The notes under the pieces were generated by a model. The model saw only the letters and a program-made list of their open reading frames with translations, did not search any database and had not been told where the DNA came from. From Siphonodentalium dalli (Eukaryota; Mollusca; Scaphopoda; Gadilida; Siphonodentaliidae), in the NCBI GenBank assembly GCA_032622095.1, contig CP136065.1:149301577-149365576 (forward strand): DNA of 64,000 bases, in the 5' to 3' direction. Positions 53,710 through 64,000 of the stretch are shown piece after piece (within the stretch, counting starts at the first letter, position 1; each line of letters starts with the position of its first letter). The translations under genes were made by a program, and so were the position numbers.

Positions 53710-54871
53710 ATCATGCTTTTTAATGAAATTCAGAAAAAATTTAATTTCTCCCATCCAGAAGTGATCCTAAACACGACTGCAAATTTTCAGAACAATTCTC
53801 CACTACCGGGTTCTGGCCATGTTTTTTAATGAAATTTGGAATAATTTGATTGTTCCAATCTGGTGGTCACCCCGAAGTACCGTGTACAATTTGGTGACAA
53901 TTATCTAGTGGTCACCTTTATGATCCATATGAAGTTTGGTGATGAGGGATGTGGCCTGTATGGTGTGCCAAAGGATTTAGTCATGCAAAGAGTAAAATTC
54001 ATGTTCTGTTAACAAACTTCGGAAAAATTTAATTGCTCCCATCTAGATGTTATCCTAAACATGACCGTAAATTTTCAAAACAAAGGATTTAATGATGCAA
54101 AGAGTAAAACCCAAGATGGCTGCCGGCGGCCATGGTTTTCATTGAAAATCATTCCAATTCAATAGCTCCCATTTAGATGTGATACTAATCATGCATGTGG
54201 ATATTCACAACAATTGTCCAATAAATATTGGCAGCAGGGTGTGCCAATGAATTTAAATGTGAAATTGAAGATGTCTGCTGGCGGCCATGTTTTTAAATGA
54301 GTTATAATATACAGGAGAATGAACAGGTGGTTGGTGGGTGTCTCAAATACTAATGGATTATTTTGCAGACTGCCATATGTTAATCACGTTTTTGACATAT
54401 CTGATAACTTGAGATTGAGCACAGAAGTGTACTTTTTGACAGGTAAGTCAAATTTTAACATTCTGAATACTTACCATCCAAGGCCCATCACACCATGTCA
54501 CTTTTATCTGGTGGTTCCCGGGAAGATGGATAAATGAGTCTCGGTAATTACATGGAAGAATTTTTGTTTTTAATTTTATTTCTTTATTTTTGTTGTTAAA
54601 TTGAGCAAGGAGTTCTATCTAAAAAAAATTCAAAAATAATTTTATTTTTTTAAATTTTTCTCGAAAAAGGGCTATAACTCTGTTAAAAAAAACCTTTTGA
54701 TCAAACTCATATTCGAACTCAATCTGTATTTTGGGCTGAGAAACTCTCGTACTAAATTTGGTTCTGATCGGATAGAAAATATTTGAGTTATCGCACCATG
54801 CGTAAAGTGTCAACAGTCAGATGGACAGATGAAGGAACGACGAGCGGTCAATCCGGATGTTGACATTTTTT
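53710..54871. other. Eroded repeat remnants; no gene recognised
   Basis: Pieces of the same monomers (GGCGGCCATGTTTT, GATTTAGTCATGCAAAGAG) occur up to about 54300. The remainder is AT-rich. Open frames of 60-72 codons here have no recognised domain. Confidence 0.55.
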
Positions 54872-56282
54872 GTCAACTTTACTTTGGAAAGTTTGAGCTA
54901 TTGTCATGGCTTGGTATCCGTCGTCCGTGAGTGCGTGTGTGAGGAGTCAACAATACAGGCTACAGGTCGGATCATTATGAAATTTGTCATGGCTGTTGAC
55001 ATCGATATTTAGACGAGAACTAGTATTTTGGGGTCATTCGGCCAAAAAACATGGCCACCAGCAGCCATCTTGGATTTTACTCTTTGTATGACTAAATCCT
55101 ATGACACAGGCTACAGGTCATACCTTTGGGCGGATCATCATGAAATTTGTCATGGATGTTAACAATGACACGTAGATGGGAACGAGTCATTTTTGGGTCA
55201 TTAGGCTAAAAAACATGGCCGCCAGCAGCCATCTTGGATTTCAAAATTCAATCCATTATCATGGGTTTCAGGCCGGAGTGTTTGTCTGATCAGCATTAAA
55301 ATTTGTCGTGGACGTTACTATTGACATGTAGATGGGAACGAGTCATTTTGGGGTCATTCGGCCATAAAACATGGCAGCCAGCAGCCATCTTGGATTTTAC
55401 TCTTTGTATGACTAAATGCTATGACACAGGCTACAGGTCATACCTTTGGGCGGATCATCATGAAATTTGTCATGTATGTTAATATCGACAAGTAGATGGG
55501 GAAACGAGTCATTTTGGGGTCGTTCGGCCAAAAAACATGGCCACCAGCAGCCATCTTGGGATTTTATTCTTTGCATGACTAAATCTTTTGGCACGGGCTA
55601 CAGGTTGTACCTTTGGTTGGATCATTATGAAAATGGCTGTTGACATGTAGATGGGAACGAGTCATTTTGGCGTCCTTCGACAAAAAACATGGTTGCCAGC
55701 AGCCATCTTGTATTTCAAAATTCAATCCATTCGCACGGGCTACAGACTGGAGTTTTTGTCTGGTCATCATGAAATTTGTCATGCATGTTAGTATTGACAT
55801 GTAGATGGAAACTTTCATTTTGGGGTTATTCGGCCGGCAGCCATCTTGGATTTTACTCTTTGCATAACTAAATCCTTTGGCATGGGCTACAGGTCATGCC
55901 TTTGGTCGGATCAATATGAAATTTGTCATGGCTGTTAACATTGACATGTGGATGGGAAAGAGTCTGGAACCTTCTTGGATTTTACTCTTTGCATTACTAA
56001 ATCCTTGGGCAACACTTCAGTTCACTTCCCTCATCCGATCATCACCAAACTTCATATTAATCTTGATCTACTGGATGGAAGCTATCAAATGTTTTTGAAT
56101 TCCATTGGAAAACATAGCCGCCAGCAACCATCTTTATTTTACTTTATATATATTTCTTCATGTTGATAATCTAGTATTACTTAGACCTTTCAATTTTCGG
56201 CATTCCTAATTGGTCCATTGACTGTAACACATGAAATTATTCCCTTTCCAAGTTGAGCTACAGTGTCATTGACACTTTCATG
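54872..56282 (+). mobile_element. Pearl-like element, AGCTCAAC family, long plus copy
   Basis: Head variant TCAACTTTACTTTGGAAAG, GAGCTATTGTCATGGC, GTCGTCCGTGAGTGCG. At least six monomers follow with ATCATGAAATTTGTCATGG, GAACGAGTCATTTTGGGG and CAGCAGCCATCTTGG. The tail is AAGTTGAGCTACAGTGTC, ATTGACACTTTCAT. It is the most complete array of the family here. It is non-coding; short minus-strand frames are repeat translations. Confidence 0.8.
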
Positions 56283-56325
56283 TGTACCATACTTTGGTAT
56301 GGGTGCACATAAAAATGATGGTCTA
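56278..56325 (-). mobile_element. Fragment: head of TTATGTGTACCC pearl-like family
   Basis: CATGTGTACCATACTTTGG and TATGGGTGCACATAAAAA form the family head palindrome in minus orientation, directly abutting the tail of the AGCTCAAC element. No monomers are attached. Confidence 0.6.
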
Positions 56326-57729
56326 GCCAGAAAGTTCATATTTTCAAAGAATGATTCACTAAGCCAAATAAGACTAGCCTTTTCCAAATTTCAGGTAAGT
56401 AGCCGCATGCTATTAAATGGGTGGGGGCAAATTGTGTAAAGTTTCTTTATTCCTAAAGGTTTTCTTTTCCAAAGGTTCTTTATTCCAAAAGACATCAGAA
56501 TTTATGTTTTCACCCCCCCCCCCCCCCAAAAAAAAACCCCACTGAATTAAAAATACTATTACCACAGAACATTAATACACCCTAAAGTTAGACTTCATGT
56601 TCTAATTTCCAAATTGTTAATAATAGCAGGAAGACGGTTATCAGTTTATCATTTATGCTGCTACACCAGCATCATGTCTCGGGAAGTAATATAAAAGTTT
56701 AAAAACAAACTGCCTTCATCTCCAATGTATAGCTGTTGTGTTACTCATAAAATGATCGTGAATGAGGACGTTTCCTCCTCGATGATCTTAAGATCAGCTT
56801 AGTAGTATGGATGTACTAGCGTTTATGACTAGTGTGGGCTGTGAAAATAGGATTTGAGAAATAACGTCATGCTTTACATAATGACATTAACTGCTGACGA
56901 GTTATCTCATACTTTTTTGCATGTAATTAAAATGGAGTCGGCAGTCCACATGTTAAACATCTAATGGGATATTGTATGTAATGACGCTATACATCTAATG
57001 AGGAAATCCATGGAATAATGAACCCTCTCAAAACATTCGGAATCAAGAACCTTAGGAATAGAGATCCTTCAGAATAGCGAACCTTCGGAACAAAGACATG
57101 ACCCCAAATTCCATGTATAAAAGTTGATGAGTGATGTGGGCACTCACTAAGCAAATTGGTAACGAGGTTGAACCATGGGTGCTGGGATATCCCCATGGTG
57201 AAAATTGAAATATGTGCAGGTCGGAAACAAAATTGTAAAAAAACAAGACGGTCAAAGACTGTGGGGTCGCTCACCAGACTGCAAAGACTGGGACTTTGGG
57301 GACCACAACAGTCAGAACTTTTCATAATCACTTTAAAAGAAGTAGATCTAAACAAGATATGTGGCTAGAGAGGCTTCATGAATGTAGATCAGTGAATATC
57401 AAATTACAAAATCTACAAAATCTACCTTGAAATTACCAAATCTAACTTGAAATTACCAACTGTACACTAGTGATCACCCCCTCCTCCAGCTCAAGAAGTC
57501 CCCTCTCGCCCGGGCTCCAGACTCCCAAGTCTTGGGTTGAAATTTCACAACCGACATCTCAACCTTTCTCAATTGTTGGAAATTTTCAATCTCACAAGCG
57601 CTTTATATAAAACCATTTAGACATGTTTAAAGCCCAATTATCCATGGACCCAAAAACACTATATGCATGTCATATTAATCAGTCAGGTAGTTCCAAGGTA
57701 GACGTTTTAATGAATTTTGTATTTTAGTG
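56326..57729. other. No gene recognised
   Basis: Includes a C15 run (56513-56527). A 122-codon minus frame (56987-57355) and shorter overlapping frames have no recognised domain; a repeated ATTCGGAATC / CTTCGGAACA character suggests low-complexity sequence. Confidence 0.45.
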
Positions 57730-58395
57730 ATTTTTTAGACACAAAGTCTTAAGTCCCCATAGTCCCGTCATTTCTTAACGGGTTGACCTCATGTTAACAG
57801 ATCTGAATCTCCGTCACTAAAGGATCCTCCATACTATATGGTCCAACCTCTCTTGAGAAGACATTATAAGTATTACTATAGAGACATACAGTTATGTCCC
57901 TGGTCCCACCCTATTTAACCTGGTGACCCCATCTGCATAAATTTGAATCCCAGACACCAAAGAACCCTTCATATTAAATATCAGTAAAATAAACCTGACG
58001 GTCCGTGTAAAGGAAGCCTTTTAAGAGGAAAACTGTCCTTTGCTTGGCCCCTATTTGACCAGGATGACCCCTTTGAACAAATCTGAACTACAGTCACCAA
58101 AGGACCCTTCATACCAAATATGAACCAATTCACCCTGATGGTACACGAGAAGTCGTTTTTAAGAATTACTATGGAGGGCAAGAGTTATGGCCCTGGCTTC
58201 ACAACCATTTGACAGCGACCTCATTTGAACAAATCTGAATGTGAGTCACCTAGGGAACATCCACACCAAATATGAACCCATTCAGTCTTATGATCTAGAG
58301 AAGATGTTCAAAGAATTGTTGACAGATGGATGGACGGACAGACAGATGAATAGGTGACAGATGAGAGTGATGACTATAGCTTCTTCTCATGTGAG
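57730..58395 (-). mobile_element. Pearl-like element, AGCTCACC family, minus copy
   Basis: Units of about 145-155 bp bear GACCCCATTTGAACAAATC-like and CAAATATGAACCAATTC motifs (starts near 57785, 57912, 58056, 58209), with GAGTTATGGCCCTGGC. The head lies at the right: GATGGATGGACGGACAGAC then GATGACTATAGC, CTCATGTGAGCTT. Confidence 0.7.
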
Positions 58396-58795
58396 CTTCA
58401 AATTTACATTTCATTGAACAAATCTGTCAGTCACCCCCCTAACACTGTGGGGACATTCCTGTGAGAATATGACATACAACATTTATTTGAATGCCAGACT
58501 ACATTAGCTTAACAAAATTCCCATGACCTTGAGAGCAAGTGCATTCTGAGAATTATATTCCATTCATGAAACCATCAGCTACCAGTGTCTGAGAGGTGTT
58601 GACATAGATAATTAGGTTTTAACGACTGCACACACAGCTTTTTGATACTCCTACAGCTGTGATCAAAACAAGGATTTTAATGGGGTGAACAAGAGATAAC
58701 ATGGTATGATAGTGTGGTGTGGCAGGGACAGGAGGTGGGGAGGGTGGGGTTGGGTAGCTGTGATATGTCTAAAAAAATCAAAGGTCAAACTGCAA
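58396..58795. other. No gene recognised between two pearl-like copies
   Basis: AT-rich spacer with a purine-rich patch (GGACAGGAGGTGGGGAGGGT) at about 58727. Confidence 0.45.
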
Positions 58796-59312
58796 AAATG
58801 TAATATTTTTTTTAGACTTATGTCCCTGGCTCTGACCCTATTTGACCCAGTGACCCCATTTGAACAAATCTGAACCCCAGTCACCCAAGGTCTCTGTACC
58901 AAATATAAGCTAAATCGGCCAAATATTTTTTTAGAAGTCATTGTAAGAATTACAATGAGTTATGGCCCTGGTTTCTCAACTAATTGACTGGTGACCTCAT
59001 TTGAACAAATCTGAACACCAGTCACCCAAGGACCCTCCATACCAAATATTAGCTAAATCGGCCCAATGGTTCTGAACAAGAAGTCGTAAGAATTACTATG
59101 GAGGAATAGAGTTATGGCCCTGGCTTCGCAACTATTTGACCCAGTGACCTCATTTGAACAAATCTGAAAGAGTAACCTAGGGAACATCCACACCAAATAT
59201 GAACCAATTCGGTCTTCCGGTTTCAGAGGAGATGTTCAAAGAATTGTTGACGGACGGACGGACAAGGAGTGATGACTATAGCTCCACCGGAGACTTCGTC
59301 TCAGGTGAGCTA
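58796..59312 (-). mobile_element. Pearl-like element, AGCTCACC family, minus copy
   Basis: Three monomers (TGACCCAGTGACCCCATTTG at 58838 and equivalents near 58984 and 59137). The head at the right edge contains GACGGACGGACGGACAAGG, GATGACTATAGCTCC and TCGTCTCAGGTGAGCTAA. It is inverted relative to the copy at 41483. Confidence 0.75.
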
Positions 59313-59654
59313 AAAAGTGATGACGAACAAATTACTAAACAATTCTAATGGACTGAAATCCAACATTTCAGATAAAGAGGGATAACTCTTGAATGGTAAA
59401 TGTGAACATCGATGAACCCGCCTTTGAAAGTCCTCCTTATCCCAAACCCTGTGCACCAAATTTCATCGAGATCCGATAACCCATGTTTGAGATATGAACG
59501 GATGGATGGAAATCCAACATTTTCAGTTAATGAAAGAGGGATAACTCTTGAAGGGAAAATATGATGTCAATGAACCCTCTTTTGAAAGCCCTCCTGTTGC
59601 CAAATTTCATCAAGACCTGATAACCCATGGTTGAGATATATGGACGGAAGGAAT
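59313..59654. other. Degenerate monomers, unassigned
   Basis: Two related stretches of about 165 bp (GAGGGATAACTCTTGAATGG; CAAATTTCATCGAGATCCG; ATGGACGGA) look like another pearl-type monomer pair without a head. Confidence 0.5.
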
Positions 59655-60390
59655 TCCAACATTTCCATCTTGGATTTTACTCTTTGCATGAATAAATCCT
59701 TTGGCACACCCTACAGGCTACATCCCTCATCCGATCGTCATCAAATTTCATACGGATCTTCGGGGTGACCTATAGATAGAAGCTATCAATTATTTCTGAA
59801 ATTCATTAAAAAACATGGCTGGCAGCAGCTAACTTGGATTTCAAATTTGAATCCATCGGCACACCCTGCAGCCCTCATATATCTAAGAACTGAGAGCTAT
59901 TAAATTTGAACAATTTTCTATATAAAAAAAACTTGGCCGCCAGCAGCCATCTTGTATTTTACTCTTTGCATGACTAAATCCTTTGGCACACCCTGCAGAC
60001 CACATCCATCATCTGATCATCACCAAACTTTATATGCATCTTCATGGTGACCTCCAGATGGGTACACGTTTTCTGAAATTCGTTAAAAATATGTCTGCCA
60101 GCGGCCATCTTGGATATTACTCTTCGCATGACTAAATCCTTCGGCAGAACCTGCAGGCCACATCATCATCCGTTCATCGCCAAACTTCATAAGGATCTTT
60201 ACGGTGACCTCAAAATGGGAGCCAACGATAATTTCCAAATTTCGTTAAAAAAATATGGTCGCCAGCAGCCATCTTTGATTTTACTCTTTTTTGACTAAAA
60301 TCCTTACATGCGACATCCCCCGTCCAAACTTCATATGGTTCTTTGGTGTGACCTCTAGATGGAAGCAGTCCAATTCTTCCGAAATTAGTT
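59655..60390 (+). mobile_element. AGCTCAAC-type monomer array (headless)
   Basis: Units of about 150 bp with GCCATCTTGGATTTTACTC, ATGACTAAATCCTTTGGC, ACACCCTGCAGACCACATC, ATCATCACCAAACTTTATAT and GACCTCCAGATGGG. It abuts the TTATGTGTACCC element at 60391. Confidence 0.7.
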
Positions 60391-62686
60391 TAACGAGAGG
60401 CCGATCACGATCGGCAGATGTTTAACCCATTCCTTGGCGACAGCGATGAGCTATTTTCATATATCCTTACCCCATCCTTTACTGAGTGCAAAACTTTAAA
60501 CAATTCACACCTTACTATTAATTCACAAGTGAAATCACACTTATTGGGCACCTCGCTCACATTAACACAATGTTAACACATGCGTGGCATTGATTTCAAC
60601 CTATTAGTGACTCCAACACAGATACATGTATGTCTTATAGAGTTATAAGGCTAATTAAGCTCAATCCATAGTCGGAGAGAAGCACCATAGCTGTTAAATA
60701 TCAAATAGTTAAGAAATTAGGTAGATAAACATCATAGCAACTCAATTTATCTATTTATTACATTGGAACATGAGACATTACATATTGTGTGTTTTTTTTA
60801 TTATCATTGCTATTTTTTTGTTTATTATATTTTGTGTCAGCTGCATATTAAAAATTCATAGCAACCTATTAATATTTCACCACTAAAAAACAATCAATAC
60901 CTGATCAACTATAGAAGTGAGGGATGTATAGACTTGGATATAAAATATGATTGCTAATGATTGGATATAAATGTTAATTTTCTTGTAAGTTGATCATTAG
61001 AAAGATATGTTTGTGAACAGTTTAAATATAATTAAAGTTAAGGTTAATATTATCACAACCATTCGATCGATACCAAAATCTATAGAGGTGAAGAATGTGT
61101 CATGATTATCACAGATGTGATTATTTATAGAGTAATCATGCAAAAAATATTTAGCTATCACATTGTGTCAACAGGATTGGTGAAGGATGTTAATATATTT
61201 AAGCAAATAAACCAAATGACCCTCACTATGCAGTTTAGAGGTGTGTTATCATAAACTGTGCCAGAACTATAAACATAATCAATGGAAATATTTGAGTTAT
61301 CAAATTGGATAGTAAGGGGTTAATCTTACCCAAACTAATGAACTGATAAACACAGAGTAGTCAACAAAAAGCATGTCATTGGATTTAGAAACCCATACAA
61401 TAAGTCAGTCTCAAGAATCCCCGCACTGTTAATATTATCCTGTAGCCCAAATGCAATTGAGGGAATTTCAAAATAAGACATATCCTCTAATGATGAATTC
61501 AATTGGTCATTTCTTGAAACACTGACTGAACCTGGCTCAAAGTTAAAGTGATAATTTAATATATGTCTATCAGATAATATGAGTCAATCGAATGGGTTAA
61601 TTTTAATCCCAAATCCATGCAAATTAAAAGTGGATCACCATCAACATGTTCATAGAATAGGAGAATGATCAAATAAAAAACATCAGAAGACCATATGATG
61701 TGTGCAGAGGGTTAATCATTTTCAATGACATCATATGATGGAACTAAGGAATGCTGTATTAATTATTTTCTAAGTTATAACAACAGTGTCTCTGTAAACA
61801 ATAATGCCATGAACTGCATGGTTTCAACAGAGAACAGAACTGGAATAAAGAGTCTAACATCAATCACAGTTTGACAGATGTTTATAAATCTGCAGCCACC
61901 AGTGGAACTATCAGGTCACTGTGTCCAAAGCAGTAAATTATCTCCTTCCAATAACACAGGTGTGTGTTGTGTCTTGTTCTATTCAAATTTAATAGTGCAT
62001 GGAAAAGAGGTATGAATTATAAAGGGCCATAACTCTGTTAATATATACCGGATCACTTGATCTGTATTTAGGGGTCAGAATTTCATATACCAAAATTGGT
62101 GTCGATCAGATGAAAAATGTTTGAGTCATCCTGGCTTGGATGAATTCTATTTAAAAACAAGAGTGGAAAGGGTTAACTAAACAATACCAAAATCCATACA
62201 GATGAAGAACGTGCTAAGAAAGACCTAGGTCAGAAATATGAGGCAGATCAGAAGAAAATTGTTTGACTTCGATACATTGGATAGCATTTGTGAGCAGGGT
62301 TAATTATTTTCTAAACCGATCAACCAATCGATACCAAAAACTATACAGGTGAGCAATGTGTCATCATAAACCTGCATATAAAATATGAACACAATGGGTA
62401 AAAAAATACATGAGTTATGGCATCAGATAGAATATGACCAGGTATGGATGGAAAGTGTTAATCATTTCTAAACCGATCGACACCAAAAAATATACAGGTG
62501 AGGGGTGCGTCATCATAAACATGCACATAAAATTTGAACATGATCCGATAAAAACTACTCAAGTAATCGAATCGGATAGCAAGTGTCTACGAACAGACGG
62601 ACAGACAGATGGACGGACGAACGACAGATGGTTGATCCAGACGTTGGCATTATGTGTACCATACATGGTATGGGTACACATAAAAA
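60391..62686 (-). mobile_element. Large pearl-like element, TTATGTGTACCC family, minus copy
   Basis: Inverted partner of 18625-21393. On this strand it begins with TAACGAGAGGC, hairpin GCCGATCACGATCGGC (perfect 7-bp stem) and AGATGTTTAACCC. It ends with the head GGACGGACGAACGACAG, GTACCATACATGGTATGGGT, ACACATAAAAA. Its array matches the other copy along most of its length (for example ATCCTCTAATGATGAA; AAAGGGCCATAACTCTG). It lacks the block at 18700-19190. No long frame was found. Confidence 0.8.
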
Positions 62687-62905
62687 CATGGGTATCTGGA
62701 GCAATCTTTGATTTCAGATTTGAATCCATCTGCACACCTTGCAGCCCACATTTCATGGAGAAATGAAATTAATTTCATTCACACATTACAATCCATTTAC
62801 TGAAACTTTTTTTCTTTTCTTTATCATTCTATTGACTGCTCAGCATAAAATTATTAATGCCTCCCCAAGTTGAACTACAGTGTCAATGACACTTTCATTT
62901 GATTT
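62687..62905 (+). mobile_element. AGCTCAAC family right-end fragment
   Basis: Monomer remnant GAGCAATCTTTGATTTCAG, ATCTGCACACCTTGCAGCCC, then tail AAGTTGAACTACAGTGTC, AATGACACTTTCATTTG. Confidence 0.6.
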
Positions 62906-62972
62906 CACAGTTTTCCCACAAAAATGGCACTCACCCAAGCATAACTTCAATCAAATGTTTAACATTAACACT

Positions 62973-63226
62973 CAAGCCTTGAAATAGGGTGTCTGTCATT
63001 TGCAGAATGAGGTCCCCAGAGGGTGAATTTAGTGATGCTACCCCACATAGTGGGCTAGCATCACCAAATTCACCCTCTGGGAACCTCATTCTGCTGAGGT
63101 GTGAGCAGAATGAGGTCCCCAGAGGGTGAATTTGGTGATGCTAGCCCACTATGCGGGGTAGTATCACTAAATTCACCCTCTGGGGACCTCATTCTGCAAA
63201 TGACAGACACACTATTTCAAGGCTTG
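62973..63226. mobile_element. hAT-like MITE, CAGGCCTC family (short form)
   Basis: A perfect 8-bp target duplication, TTAACACT (62965-62972 and 63227-63234). The ends are CAAGCCTTGAAATAGGG and CACTATTTCAAGGCTTG. The two internal palindromes are almost directly joined (GAGGTGTGAGCAG between them); the spacer present in the 450-462 bp copies is deleted. Confidence 0.92.
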
Positions 63227-63234
63227 TTAACACT

Positions 63235-64000
63235 CAATCAAGCTGATCATAAAGGTTATACATGTTGTATAATTATGCAAAATGTTTTAGCACTATAATT
63301 ATGCAAAATGTTTTAGCACTGAGATCCATTGCTTGGAAGATATGGGTCAATGTAATAGGGAGAGGGGGACAACCTTTTCTGAGGGGTTTATTTTGGCAAA
63401 AATAGGTTATCTTGTCATCTGAGGTTATCACCTGCCATCTTTCCAAGGCACACAATATCTCCAATGTGAGCCACGGAACCAGACATTAATGTAAAGAATT
63501 ACTAGATATAATTTGAGGCTTTGATTTGCCACGTGCCTGTAATAATCAAGTCAACTGCTGTAGAGCAGAATATATGAGCATTGGGTCTCCATAAACAGAA
63601 GTGGAGAAATATCCATAATTATACTTGGAATTGTCCCAAATTTAAAATAAAAAGATAGTTAACCAACAAACCTAGCAACATCACTCTGAAAATTTTCAAC
63701 AGGTATTTCTTATTTCATCAAGAAAATGATTCACTATATATGATTGACAATTCTCTTAAATCATCTGTCCATTTATAGTATTATTCTGTAATCTATGGAC
63801 ATGCCTGTACATAGCTAGTACACTTATAAATGAAGTTCATCTAATCCAGAGTGGTATAATAGATACATGGGGGGGGGGGCATGCAATCTTACTGCTGATA
63901 TCAAGGGAGACATTAATAAATAAAAATAATTTTAGTACAAAATTTTAATGAATTATCAAAACCTTAATTGTAAAAATTATATAAATAATATTTTAATATG
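63235..64000. other. No gene recognised
   Basis: AT-rich sequence with a 28-bp tandem duplication near 63270-63323 (ATTATGCAAAATGTTTTAGC twice) and a G11 run at 63869-63879. No coding exon is seen. Confidence 0.5.

Noticed and set aside
51580-56282. Regularly spaced repeats as a CRISPR array
   Set aside because: Units are about 150 bp, degenerate and contiguous, without unique spacers, and the genome is eukaryotic.
56987-57355. 122-codon minus-strand frame
   Set aside because: No recognised domain; overlapping open frames in several registers suggest low-stop-density sequence rather than a gene.

Overview
The window is eukaryotic and gene-poor: AT-rich, with GT-AG introns, poly(A) signals, LINE and SINE debris and many small DNA transposons. 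It most likely comes from a bivalve mollusc. That is an inference from several repeat families built as a self-complementary head, a (TCCG)n-rich stretch and tandem monomers of about 150-175 bp, which is the layout of the bivalve 'pearl' elements, and from the frequent motif TACATGTA. The species cannot be named from the sequence.

Only one host gene is supported with confidence: a plus-strand multi-repeat beta-thymosin (ciboulot-like) actin-binding protein between about 31.0 and 46.4 kb. It has seven coding exons of exactly 114 nt, all with phase-1 boundaries, each encoding one 38-residue beta-thymosin repeat. A short terminal exon encodes DIQKEKESS and a stop, with AATAAA about 240 bp downstream. 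Repeats 2-5 are nearly identical in DNA, including flanking intron sequence, so they arose by recent exon duplication. A 13-nt first coding exon (30752-30764) and a 75-nt cassette exon (44596-44670) are frame-compatible candidates. Upstream repeats outside the window cannot be excluded.

Region by region: 0-8 kb holds a 0.47-kb segmental duplication, a hAT-like element with a perfect 8-bp target duplication, a foldback hairpin and a minisatellite. 8-18 kb is a nest of foldback, piggyBac-like (TTAA) and pearl-like elements, plus a direct-repeat-bounded element interrupted by a hAT-like element and a mariner-like MITE. 18.6-21.4 kb carries a large pearl-like element whose inverted partner lies at 60.4-62.7 kb. 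25-31 kb holds a LINE reverse-transcriptase fragment and more MITEs. 31-46.4 kb is the thymosin gene, its introns expanded by two hAT families, piggyBac-like MITEs, nested pearl-like elements and a tRNA-derived SINE. 47-64 kb has no recognised gene and is dominated by pearl-like arrays, including three adjacent copies in alternating orientation (51.6-53.7 kb).

The mobile elements fall into a few groups, recognised by termini and target duplications read directly: hAT-like (8-bp TSD; six copies, three families), piggyBac-like (TTAA; three families), mariner-like (TA; a palindromic family of six copies and one more) and pearl/Helentron-like elements (seven head or monomer types). No intact transposase or helicase was seen, so all appear non-autonomous.
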